Positions 47,805 through 59,010 of a stretch of DNA of 64,000 bases are shown here, one piece after another. The notes under the pieces were generated by a model, which was not told the origin of the DNA, searched no databases, and worked only from the letters and a program-made list of their open reading frames with translations. The translations under genes and the position numbers were made by a program. The stretch is taken from assembly GCA_035048495.1 (NCBI GenBank), contig CM068540.1:310001-374000 (forward strand), written 5' to 3'. Origin of the DNA: Euptelea pleiosperma (lineage: Eukaryota; Streptophyta; Magnoliopsida; Ranunculales; Eupteleaceae). Every line of letters begins with the position of its first letter. Position 1 is the stretch's first letter.

Positions 47805-47960
47805 CTCAAGCGGGAAGTAAGTTGGTTGCTTCAGTTTCCCATCATTAATGCATGGCCTCGAGTAAGAAGTCAGTTAGTCACTTTAGGTTTTCATCATTAC
47901 TGCATGACCTCGAGTGTGAAGTAAGATGATCACTTCAGCTTCTCATCATTAATGCATGGC
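47805..47960 (+). repeat. Three 52-bp tandem repeats inside the CACTA element
   Basis: Units start at 47805, 47857 and 47909 with 'ctcragygngaagtmag' and end 'catcattaatgcatgrc'. They are noncoding. Confidence 0.85.
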
Positions 47961-48369
47961 AGCTCTGTAGAAATGAAAGTAAGAATAGAATATTCAGATT
48001 TTAAATTAAAAAATGAACCGAGACTGTAAAGTTGCAAAATCTCATAATCCCTCCTCTATGTCCTTGTAACCAAACACCCTGAAACTTTTTCCTAACATTA
48101 CTAGTTACAACTTGCAACTACTTGAGCCCATTACTCCATTGGTTGAAATTCTATCATGCAACCATGAGGTCTTGAGCTATAACACATTCTAAGTACCAAA
48201 AATTTAAGAGTGAACAAAGCTTCATCGATCCTACATTACAATTTGAGCTCAAAATGATTTTATACAACAAAGAGAAGTTGGACATATTCTGAAAGAAGCA
48301 TAAGTGATGGTTGTAGTGTTACTTTTGCAAGCAAATGATGTTTTAGGGTGCAGAACCAACCTGAGAATG

Positions 48370-48463
48370 AGGTCTGATATCATCATAGTCATCGTCTGAA
48401 GCAACGATCTGAGATTGATCGTGTGAGGTTTGCTTTTTGTATATAACTCCCTCTTCTTGTGTC
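48370..48463 (-). pseudogene. Unidentified captured exon with acidic stretch
   Basis: After an acceptor-like TTTGTAG, the minus strand has an open stretch TQEEGVIYKKQTSHDQSQ followed by IVASDDDYDDIRPHSQ, then a donor-like CAG|GTTGGT. The splice signals and acidic DDDYDD run suggest a genuine exon from a host gene, but I do not recognise the family. It lies in line with the other captured exons on this strand. Confidence 0.4.
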
Positions 48464-48987
48464 TACAAACCAACATTATCAATCACCGAAACTCATATCA
48501 AACACTTGATGTTGACAAAAGAACTAAGTTATAACAACCCTTCTATCGAAAGCAAGACTGTACCATAAAAAAAATAAAAATAGATGATTAGCAAAGTTTG
48601 ACCATGTTCACCAGTGGTTTACACCAAGAGCAGACAAGGCCTTCTAGTTTCCCACCTACCTATGATCTGAGCAGCTACAAGTTTGAATGTACCTGCTCGA
48701 ATGCAAATTTGGCTATTTTGAAATAATAAGGGAACTACCACTTTATTTCAAAATACCCCAAAAATAACAGTTATATCTAGTTAGGAAGTAGTAGCTTTGT
48801 CCTTCAAGTCTTAGTTTGTTGATTAATCCTTCTCTAAGATTGTAAGATGCCTTGCATACAACGAAGATTATTGATCCTTCATATTTTCAAACTTCAAAGA
48901 CAATGACAACTTTGAGGGTACCTCAAGTGGGACACATTTAAGTCATAGTATGAAGGCACCATACTAATTAAGTGTGTCAATGGGCAC

Positions 48988-49122
48988 CTGATTAACCAAC
49001 ACACATATGTATCTTCCTTCCACTTTGAGCTTCTCTAGCAGTAGTGCCTCAGCAACATCCTGGACATCTACTATCTCAGATACTCTGCTTTCCACTGTAT
49101 CAAGTCCATCTATTTTTGGTAA
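48988..49122 (-). pseudogene. Captured exon fragment of a cinnamoyl-CoA-reductase-like enzyme
   Basis: The frame reads DTVESR, then IVDVQDVAEALLL and GRYIC, close to the (F/I)VDVRDVAEALLLVYEKPEAEGRYIC region shared by plant cinnamoyl-CoA-reductase-like and tetraketide-reductase-like short-chain dehydrogenases. These NADPH enzymes reduce CoA esters or polyketides. Here only about 44 codons survive, without the Rossmann glycine motif or the catalytic YxxxK. A short deletion has removed the Tyr/Glu-Pro bases between ALLL and EGRYIC. The frame then runs to a stop. The piece is a passenger of the CACTA element and cannot be active. The call is from motif recognition. Confidence 0.6.
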
Positions 49123-49728
49123 TGTCAGACGAAAATGTAACACAGATATGAGAAATGTTTAACCTTCAAAACTAACACCCCATAAACCAGTCAGACCCAT
49201 GGCCACCAATCATCATAGACCCAGCCATGAAGTATACTCAAGCTTCACACCTTGCCAAGCAAGATGAAATTCGACTGACTCGACTCTATTTTTAGGCTCT
49301 AAGTATTGAGTTCAAATTCTAATTTTACAAAGTCATGGAGGGGGTTTCTGGACAATGGTTTTAAATACTATGAAGATGATGTGCATTGAGAAAGACGGAC
49401 ACATAAAGCATCATAATGCAGTGGTATGAAGTCATATAGTACCATGTATTTTGACTTTCAGGACTGAGTTATCAACTTGCCACATCACATAATGCATGTA
49501 TATGTATATGTACAACCTTGCATGTATGAACACATAGATACACACACCCACACGCAGCATGTACGTAAGAAGATGGATAGCTATGGTATAATGACATACC
49601 TTTCAAAATTTTGATGAGAAGCAAGCTACTAGCATTGATTGTGGGTTGCAGCATCAGTCCACTAACAAAGCAAGAATGTTCCCTCTTCTGTGCAACAGTG
49701 GTGAAAATCACAGCCAACCTTTTGTGCC

Positions 49729-50041
49729 TTTATAAACTGTATTTCATCTTGCAGCTGCTTTGCTGCTTCATCACTTCTTTGTTTTTTGCTTTAGAAGTTG
49801 AACATGACTTTCTTGTTTCTTCTTAAGATCCAAAATCTGAATTGTAAAACCGAGGCAGATATTAAAATTTTAAAAGATCAAGATAACATTATGAACACCT
49901 CAGAGAAATTGTATTGTCACCTGTGTTTCAAGTGTCTTTAATTTGTGTGCATGAATATCTTACATTTTCTATGTTTGCCCATCAAAAGTAGCAGCAAGAC
50001 TTTCAACTTCAGCCAACAACCGGTCCCTCTCTTGATGTAGC
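49729..50041 (-). pseudogene. Captured kinesin-4 (FRA1-type) coiled-coil exons
   Basis: Two minus-strand exons with an intron between them resemble the stalk of plant kinesin-4 (FRA1 / KIN-4), a motor that affects cortical microtubules and wall deposition. Exon one (50041-49921) reads HQERDRLLAEVESLAA, then stop-containing KM*DIHAHKLKTLETQ. The intron runs from GTGACAATAC to TTTTACAATTCAG. Exon two (49835-49730) reads DLKKKQESHVQLLKQK, a frameshift, then KQLQDEIQFIKAQK. Two stops and one frameshift make it dead. The motor domain is absent. A B LTR inserted at GTAGC (50042-53186) separates the first exon from its upstream part at 53192. Introns show it came from genomic DNA, not mRNA. Confidence 0.78.
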
Positions 50042-53000
50042 TGAAAATAGGTTTTTCCCGCGTCGTTGGTTACGGAAACCCTAATTCCAACAAGATTTGT
50101 AATTTCGATCTGAGATTTCCTGCAAAATTAAGCTATGCTTTGCATGGTGGAAGTATGTCGGATGTCGATCCGCACTCGGGTTTAGTTAACGCAATCAAGA
50201 ACATAAAATGACGGATTTTTACCAGAAAAATGCCAAAAATTTATGGAGTGATGAGAGTGGTGGATTTGTGATTTTTTTTTTTTTTTTTTTTTAAAACATG
50301 ATTTTGGGAATTTTCTAGAGAGAGGATTTATCAAAACTGTAAACTAAATCAACAAACATGCCAAAATCAATTTTTATTCATCAAACAAAATAAAGTCTAC
50401 AATGCCTGGATCCCATTACTGAAGCAAATAAAAACAAATTAATCTAGAAAAAGATTGAACTAAGAGAGAGAAATTAGAGAGAGAAAGGGAGAGTGAGATA
50501 GAGAGAGAGAGAGAGAGAGATTGAGATGAAGAAACAGAAAATCTTACCAACAGCCGTCGGTGGTGCTTCGGCAAAGAGAATGGAGGATCCGGTTGCATGC
50601 CCGAAAAGGAAGGTCGTGGAGTCGTGAGGGCAACAACTTGGAAAGTTGTTGACCTGCAACTCAGATGGCCGACCAAGATGATGGTGGTTGCAGCTGTCCA
50701 ACCATGGAAAAGAAGATCCAGGACGATCGATTCGTGGAGAAAATAATGGTGGTGTCGACCGTCATGCACTGTGATTGGAGGGTAGGCCAGCAACTGTATG
50801 TTGCTGGTCGTGATGAGAAGATGATGGCCAAGGCGGTGCTGGTAGAGGTGGATGGCGGTGCTAGACAGACGGTGGTGCACAACAAGTTTGTGGGGGCGGT
50901 AGCAGATGGCTATGGTGAAGAATGGAGGGAGCAACAACGTGGGTGTTGTCCTGCAATAGAAGACAACCAGCAATGTGCTAACGACCTGCTGGTGTTGCAA
51001 TGGAAAGCCGGTGGAGAAACAGTCCAGCGTGGAACAAAGCACGACCTCCAAAGCCGTGGTGTTGGGTTGCAGGCAGCAAGTCCTTCACGTGGAGAAGATG
51101 GTGGTTTCTTTGGGAGGCAGAACTGACCACTGGTGAGAGAGCTCGAAGCTCGCCGATTTTAATGGCGAGACGAAGGTTGTGGGCGGTGATGTTCAGCCAG
51201 CTAGAGTTGTTGCAGCGGTGGAGAACGGCATGGCAGTTAGGTAGAGCAGCAAGGGAGGATTTAGCGTCTTTGAAGGAGTTGCCGGCCGGTGTTGCAGGGT
51301 GCAACACCGACAAGGATACTTGCTAGTGAAGACGCTAATCGAGGTGGAGAGGACGAGATGGAGTGCTGACCTCCTTCTCTACTTCTTCTTCTTCTTCTTC
51401 TTTTCTTTTTTTTTTTTTTTTTTTTGAGAACGTGGTAAAGAGTGGGAGATATCCCTCCAAAAATTTGGAACGTGGGTAGAGAGTTGGAGAAGAGAGCGAA
51501 CCTGGTTTTTGGGCTCGCCGGAGTTGCAGGTTGTGGCCGGAGTTGCAGGCTGCAACTCCGGTGGAAAAATGGTGAAGAAGATGACGAAGGTGGAGGAGAA
51601 GTGGAGGAAAACAGCGGCCAAGAGAGGGGGAAAAGGGGCAAGAGAGTTTTTGGGAGAGAATGGAAGAGATTGGAGGGGGATTAGGGTTCGAACGAACCCT
51701 TCTCCCTCCTCTTATAAAGCTCCCTATTTCCTTTAATGGAAATAGGGTATTTTTAAAAATAAAAAAATATTTTTTTTTTATTTATTTATTTATTTATTTA
51801 TTGTTTTTTTAAGTAAAAATCTACTTTTCTATGGGGAATCTCCTCAATTAGTGGACCCCCCATTTTTTTGAAATTTAATTAAAATTCTTTGGAAATTCAC
51901 GGGGTCCACTAACTGGTCGGACAGCGGGTCGATGATGATGGGCCCGGCTACTGGCCCACATGGATTTATGATGTCCATTGTCTCACAAGATGATGTGACA
52001 GACGGTCTGATGGCGATCAGATGGATGGTGACTTGATGGTGACAGCGGCCAAGAGAGGGGGAAAAGGGGCAAGAGAGTTTTTGGGAGAGAATGGAAGAGA
52101 TTGGAGGGGGATTAGGGTTCGAACGAACCCTTCTCCCTCCTCTTATAAAGCTCCCTATTTCCTTTAATGGAAATAGGGTATTTTTGAACATAAAAAAATA
52201 TTTTTTTTTTTAAAGTAAAAATCTACTTTTCTATGGGGAATCTCCTCAATTAGTGGACCCCCCATTTTTTTGAAATTTAATTAAAATTCTTTGGAAATTC
52301 ACGGGTCCACTAACTGGACGGACAGCGGGTCGATGATGATGGGCCCGACTACTGGCCCACATGGATTTATGATGTCCATTATCTCACAAGATGATGTGAC
52401 AGACGGTCTGATGGCGATCGGATGGATGGTGACTTGATTGGGACCCAGATTGGTAGATCGACGGATCTAGAGAGATCCAACGGTCCGATTGAAGATCCAA
52501 TGGTCCGATGGAAGATCCAACGGTCAGAAAGCTAAGGGAGATGAGATAGAGCCGAAGGGTAGGAGTTCTGGGGTTAGGTCAGTAGATTCGAGGATCGAGA
52601 GATGAAGAGAGAGAGAGAATAAGAAGAGATGAGAGAGAAAGTATCAAAAAAATGGAGAAAAGTATTGGCAGAGGGTCTGGAACCCTGGTCTTCACTGTGA
52701 CCATCCTCACGCTTCTCCAGTAGAGTAGACTATCATTCCTTACTGACTCATGTGGCTTTAAACGCTTTGGTCCGTCTCTTGGTCATTGGCTCTCCTGTTC
52801 TTTTCGTTTTTCTGGGCCGGCTTTTTGGTCCTCCTATTCAGCCCATAGTTGGCCCATATCTTTTAGTCATAGCATGTGGGCTCTTTAAGCTTTGATAATG
52901 GGCTTTCCTGATCGATGTGGGCTCGCAAGTCTCGAGAATTGTCCCATCGGGGTTTCTTGCGACAGAAGAAGCGCGTAATGAGACTTTATCAGAATGACTA

Positions 53001-53186
53001 TATGTCTAGACTTCCGAAAATGTGTTTAATGCATGCAAATATACCATTTCGTCCAGAAAAGTGTGTTCTACGTAACACAAGAGACTCTTACGTAGAAAAG
53101 TAGATAAATAGAGTATTTTAACGTAGGAGAATGCAATAACGCTAAAAGGATAATTGCTTAAAATAAGCACTTTTGAGCGAATATCA
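50042..53186 (-). mobile_element. Family B solo LTR with a duplicated promoter, inside the CACTA element
   Basis: On the plus strand it runs TGAAAATAGGTTTTTCC ... GAGCGAATATCA, 3,145 bp, with identical GTAGC on both sides (50037-50041, 53187-53191). It is longer than its sisters because of a 431-bp tandem duplication (51611-52041 and 52042 to about 52450). This repeats the TATA box (complement of TTTATAAG at 51711 and 52142), the palindrome and the block with ACAGCGGGTCGATGATG. An A/G-rich hairpin GCCGGAGTTGCAGGCTGC-type lies at 51537-51561. It interrupts a captured kinesin-4 exon. Confidence 0.92.
51611..52450 (-). repeat. 431-bp tandem duplication of the LTR core promoter
   Basis: ACAGCGGCCAAGAGAGGGGG occurs at 51611 and again at 52042, and everything after it, including the palindrome and TATA box, is repeated. 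The first unit breaks at 'gacttgatggtga' where the normal LTR continues 'gacttgattgggaccc'. The first unit has a longer (TTTA)n run. Confidence 0.9.
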
Positions 53187-53191
53187 GTAGC

Positions 53192-53755
53192 AGTTGTGGG
53201 GAGGCTTTGTCAATGATCAACACATAAACAGAACCATTCTTCATTGTTCCCATTCACTACAATTCCTTTAGAATTGATTCTTTCATCCTCACTAAATAAA
53301 CAGAACCATAGGCTAGCACCCCATACATAAGATCCTTGACATAGTTAAGGAAAATTTATTGTTATTTGTCTTTTCAATATAAATTTTTCAGAAATAAACA
53401 CTAAGTCCTGCTCCCATTTTATAGAGTATACATAGCATATACGTACATTCATGTGCTTATTTTATCTCTGCAGTTCATGCTATATACACAAACGTACCAC
53501 GAGTGCACATGTACATGGACAGATGTAGAAATGAATATAAACACATGCCTATGCATGTGAGTATCTATTTTCTCTGCATACACATGTATGAGTGGTAAAT
53601 GAACATTGCAAGTTTGATAGAAAACATGACACTTGAAACACAATAAGTTAAGCTAAGTAGCCAAATAAATTTCAGCAGATCCCCCTATTTTAGGTCTGCC
53701 TTAACTTTTAACTTGCTGAAAGAAAGATTCTTGCACAAACCCTCATGAAATGGAT
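53192..53755 (-). other. CACTA interior between kinesin-4 and kinase fragments
   Basis: It holds the continuation of the kinesin-4 piece (the minus strand reads '...ccccacaact|gctac', joining the exon across the LTR insertion) and intron-like A/T-rich sequence. No further exon was recognised with confidence. Confidence 0.35.
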
Positions 53756-54388
53756 TTATCCATCCATCATAGGGAGTGGAGAAAGGATAAGTCTTCTAAG
53801 AGAACCCAAATCACAAGTATTACCAGATTCTTTTGATATTTTGGCATGACATTTAACATGTATCAGGGGTTGACACCACAAGCAATGCCATGTAGGATAA
53901 GCATCAAGAAAAGGAATACCACATGGTTCATTGCAGTGATAACAAAAATTAGACATCTCAGGGTTCTCATCCAATTTAGTCCATTTACACACTTGCAATC
54001 TTTTGTTGCATACTGGGAACAATATAAATGAGCTGCTACACCACAAACAAAGCAACGATGGAGAGGAAAATGTGATGCTGACTTTGCACCAATAGATTCT
54101 TGGCACACCAGGGAAGTTAAACAGACGCAACATGTGGACGACTGCCCACCATAAGCAATTTCCTATCCATGTATGATGTGATAAAGGAACTAATTTCTTC
54201 CAGACTTTCTTTTCGCTATAGTAGCATCTTTAACCCAATTCGGTGATGCCTTTCACTGCCAATTTAAGGAATGCATATATAATAGCTAGAAATCCAAATG
54301 ATCCAATGACCAGCCATCCAAAAACATAAGGACCATAACCATCTAATTTGGTTAGAATTCTCAAAGGTAAAATAAGCCAATCTATCAT
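53756..54388 (-). pseudogene. Captured N-terminal exon of a plant diacylglycerol kinase (DGK1/DGK2 type)
   Basis: From ATG 54388 the minus strand encodes MIDWLILPLR, then a membrane segment FGWLVIGSFGFLAIIYAF, then stops at 54230. Read in shifting frames the same exon continues KKVWKKL.PLSHHTW, CCVCLTSL, the first C1-type zinc domain HRCFVCGVAAHLYCS...DCKC, and the second FCYHCNEPCGIPFL...WHCLWCQPLIHVKCH, then CDLGSLRRLILSPL. This order, one membrane anchor plus two cysteine-rich C1 domains, is that of cluster I plant diacylglycerol kinases, which phosphorylate diacylglycerol to phosphatidic acid at membranes. At least three frameshifts separate the blocks, and the catalytic domain is absent. 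It is a dead capture. It lies between MAP65 and kinesin-4 pieces on the same strand. Confidence 0.85.
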
Positions 54389-54985
54389 TATTAAACTACT
54401 TTACTTTTCTCTAGTCTCAATTTTCTATTACAGTCTACGCATTCAATAATAGCCAGCACCAAACGGACTTTGCAAACAAAACCTGAAACAATAAAAGAAA
54501 AATATCATCCATGATAAACAAGCAGAGTCAGCACAGGTAAATGAATTCCAGTTATTCTAGCACAAGGTAAAGAAGAGTCAAAACAATTTAATTAATTTCT
54601 TGCTTATGATTACCTATAAAAAGTGTATATTCAGAACTTCCTAAATTTCTCCACCACTTATTGAGACATAACCTTGAGGTTGGAGTAATTTGTAGAAGAT
54701 CAAGAGCTAGCGTGGAAGAGCTGAATGGTGATGCCTATAGAATTCAGACAAGAAAGAAGTTAAAAGAATAAAAAATAAAAAGAAAGAAAAAGAAATTATC
54801 AAAGTATAGAGAACACCCCCCTCGATACAAAAAGAAAAATTTCCAGATAAGCTGAACATTCATCATAAATATCTAACGCTCACAAATCAAGTCCTGTATA
54901 GAGACTTTAAACGACAAATTTCAAATCTGAAAGATAGATTAAAACTTATGTGATATAAAAATTTTGAATACGGGGCCAAGTAAAC
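54389..54985 (-). other. CACTA interior between the kinase and MAP65 fragments
   Basis: A/T-rich, intron-like sequence with no recognised exon. The junction between the two captured genes must lie here. Confidence 0.35.
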
Positions 54986-55521
54986 CAAGCAATCATCTGT
55001 CAAGACCAAATTTGGGTATGAGCCACCCTTTTTCGTTTGATTGATTCTTGCTTCCGAACTTCTTCGATGTCGGAAGTTTCTATCCATGTTTTCTTTTCGA
55101 TTCAAAACTTCATCTTTTGATTTTGTTATATGTGCTTCAATATTGGCCAGAAGTTCACAAGACCCACGAGACCTGGACAAGAACATTTACAATGAAATAT
55201 GAACCTTAATAATTAGCACTACTTTTCAGTTGAAGCATAGATATCATACCAGAGTCTATATCAATGCATCAGATTTCTCAGGGGCGGTGCTCATACAGGC
55301 TCAATATGTGCTTTTCTACATACTTCCTCCAACCCTACCCTCTTTTTCATAACTAGTTCTTTCATTCTGCTGGATTTCAGTTTAGTCAGGCTCTCAACCT
55401 CTACAGTTGCCTGTCAAAGACAAAATGGAGATCTAAGGATCTATCTTTCAATTATTAGCAGAAGTTGAAGTGGTATCCAACCACCATACCTATTCAATAA
55501 TCTCTAATGAATGACCAGATT

Positions 55522-58500
55522 TGTCACGCCCCGAATCCGGATACCCAAATACGATCCGAAAATCCGTGAATCGACCCGTATCCAAACCTAAATGTGATCC
55601 ATGAATGTCCCCTAGTGGTCCAATTAGGTCAATTAGACTACTAAGGTTCATTCGAAAACCCACTAAATAAAAAAAAAAAAAGTCTAGATGTAGAAAACAA
55701 ATAATTAAAATAATTCAATCAATCAACTAAATGTGAAGAGAAGGAGGTGAGAACATGCTCTCAATCAAAGGCTTACATGCCCGTGAAAATAAATAAATAA
55801 TATTTTAAAATAATCAAAATAAAGTCTTCTAAAATGTGGGATCGACTCCCAAATCCTCGCCGATCTCCTCGAATGCACCAGATTCTTTCGCCTCAAAATC
55901 ATCTCACGTACCCGACTCCTCAAAATCTGAAAATGGTATCGGTGGAGCACTGTGAGCCGAGGCCTAGTAATACAACAGTGTGCATGGTATGATATCATAC
56001 TATACAAGTTTTTTAATCAAGGTATGCATCTCAATCGTATAATAAGGATGACATGAATATGAGGGTGAATGCAAGTGAGTACGGGATGTAAATGCAACTA
56101 GTACCCATAACCACATAAGGTCTCCATCTCCTTCCCGCACCAGGAGCGGTCTCAACGACCCATCTGCAGGATATAATAACGTCTGGGGCCTTTCACCCTA
56201 GGGTACCGAACCCTGATTAATTGATAAAACTAATATAAACGTATATAATATACTTCAACCTCGTTCTCTTATGCACCCCTTATGTGAAATGACGTGATGA
56301 TCATGGTATGACAACAAGATAATACTAGGGCTACATGGTATAAGCACACATGTATTTAACATTTAAATAATAATATAAAATGAAACATGATCATCAAAAG
56401 TGATAACATGGGAACGAATTAGGGTTAAACATGAATAACATGTAACAATCACCGAAAGTCATGATCAACACGGATAAAACAATATAAGTGCAAATCGCAA
56501 GAGAATCTAACACACCATTGCCAAACTCTATGAGGGATCCATGACACAAGGTCGAACCCTAAAGAGGGATCCAAGACACTTGGCTGAACCCTATGAGAGA
56601 TCCAAGACACATGGGTGGGATCCCCATGTATACAAGTATAGGTCAAACCATCTAGGTTTAATAGTCAATAAGTCATGACCGAACCACTAAGGGTTCCCAA
56701 AGCCATTAATCATTCAAAATCCAAGAAATAGGTAGTTCACAGAAAATATAGTTTCTTGTAAAAATCATAACTAAATAAATATAAATTAAAAAAATATAAA
56801 CTTAATAGATTTAAAAACTAGATTCACAGAGGTTTTAGGAAAAGTAAATAGAAAAACATTCAGATTCAAAATATAGGTCGAAACCCTTAACAAAGTGGGC
56901 CGGACAGAATCTAAAATTTTGGGTTTTAAAAAAAAGTCTCGCATATTTGAAAAATCATACCTTAATCAATACAAATCAGAAAAATACAAACTTAAAGGTT
57001 CTAGAAACTAGATTGATAGAGGTATCTATAAAAAATAATTAGAAAAATATTTAGATTAAAAATATAGATCGAAATCACAAGTGAAGTGGACTGTGTAAAA
57101 TCTAGAATTCTGGTTTTTTTGGTAAAGTCCAACAACTTAGAAAAATTATAACTTAATCAATATAAATTGGAAAAATAAAACTCAAAGGTTCTAGAAACTA
57201 GATTGATATAGGTATCTATGAAAAATAATTAAAAAAATATTTAAATTAAAAATATAGATCGAAATCCCAAGTGAAGTGAACCATGTAAAATCTGGAATTC
57301 TGGATTTTTTGTTAAAGTCCAACAACTTAGAAAAATCATAACTTAACCAATATAAATTAGAAAAATATAAACTAAACGGTTTTGGAAAATAGATTTATAG
57401 AAGTCTTTAGGAAAAATAATTATAAAAATATTTAAATTATAAAAGTATAACAAAAATGATAAAGAACATAGTCATCCGTTATAGGTGTAAAAGAAATAAT
57501 GGCCAAACCCATCATGGTGGCCCAAAATAAAGATCAACCCAATAAGGATAAAATAAATATTGTTGAAATTAATTTATAATGAGTATCAACCATTATCTTA
57601 TGAAAGAGAAACAAAATCTTGAAGAAAAATAAGTATAGGATGGATCAAACACACTTACCTCAATGTTTCTTGAATTTTAATGAAAATTAAAAGTTTCTTC
57701 AAATTTGAAAGTCGTCGGATCGTCCTCTCTCTCCTCGGAGTATGTTCTTCTAATCGGAGTCTCCGTCAATTCTCCCTTTTTGCTCGAGTGTGATCGGTGC
57801 CCGGATGAAGGTTTAATGGAGCTTTCTCTATTCTTCAATGGAGTTGGGTTTGTGAAAGCTTCTAAAGCTTTAGGGTTTTCATAAATAGGTTTAGGGAAGG
57901 ATTAGGGTTTCTATTTTAGTGGAATTCGTAACTATCAAAGGGATGACTTTTTCAACCCTCAAAAACTTATATTTTACATTACTAATGGGTTAGAAATGGA
58001 CCCAAGGCACATATATAACAACTAGGCTCATTGAAGATTATTATTAAGCCTAAAAGGTATCTAGATTGGCCATATGGGCCCACCCAACAATAATAACACA
58101 AATAATTATTTATTAATTCAATTAAACTATATTATATATTTTAAAAGTTCATACATCAAAGTATTGACACATGTCACGCACATAAATCACATAAAATAGT
58201 CTAAATACACAAAAATAACAAAAAAGTTCAAAGCCCCGGAAAAGTGTTAAGCTGATATCGGAATGACCCGAAAAGTGATTTGTAGGTCCCACACTCCTAT
58301 TAAATAAATAAAATCTAATTAAATATTAATTTTAAAAAAATATAAGAATGGTAAGAAAGTTTAAAAAATTACGAAAAATACTATTTTGTCAAAATCTCTC
58401 AAAATCTTCGACTAGAGTTTTCATGTCTCAAGAAAGGTTCCAAATTTCACAAGTAAGTTGGTAAGGATAAAATAGGAATATTTTTGGTATCTTGGGCCCA

Positions 58501-58780
58501 CAAAATATTTTTTTTATAAAAGTTCTGGACTGCTAGCTAGGAAAATAAAAAGTCCCCTACAAGTTATGATTTATTATTTTTAGCAAGAATTTAACCCTAA
58601 AGAGTGAGTTTCAAAAATAGCAGGTTTTTCAAAGTTGTCAAAATGAAACCAAATTAAATACACATACTCAAGCATGATATTAAACTATAAAAACAATAAT
58701 AAAAGTATGAAAAAAGTTTAGATTTTCATTATTAGGTGAATTTACCATAATACCCTAGAACGAAAGTTCAGGGTATTACA
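55522..58780 (-). mobile_element. Family A solo LTR, copy 3, inside the captured MAP65 exon
   Basis: On the plus strand it runs TGTCACGCCCCGAATCCGG ... AGGGTATTACA, 3,259 bp, with identical AGATT on both sides (55517-55521, 58781-58785). It is colinear in reverse with copy 1 (439-3659), including the 185-bp array (about 56740-57400) and the TATA-like CATAAATA complement at 57880. Removing it and one AGATT restores the reading VIES|GHSLEIIE across the MAP65 exon, independent proof of the ends. Confidence 0.95.
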
Positions 58781-59010
58781 AGATTCAATAACTTCTGGTA
58801 CTGCTGACCCAAGGACGAGAGCAATCTTTCCAAAATGAATCTTTTCCTCTACAGGTGAATCCATCAAGTTCCAAAGTTCAAACAATGATGCCACGATAGA
58901 TTTCAACTACAGTTCGAAACAGGGTTTTACTTACATGATAGAGACCAAATGAAGTCAACAATGAAAATCTATTATACCTTTTGAATGTGGGTTTTACTTA
59001 CATGACATAG

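Noticed and set aside
47805..47960. A CRISPR-like array (three regular repeats)
   Set aside because: The units are contiguous 52-bp tandem repeats without spacers in plant nuclear transposon DNA.
54887..55186. A complete 99-residue small protein
   Set aside because: Its first two thirds are a MAP65 exon (ELLANIEAHITKSKDEVL) that starts at a splice acceptor; the rest is intron read-through.
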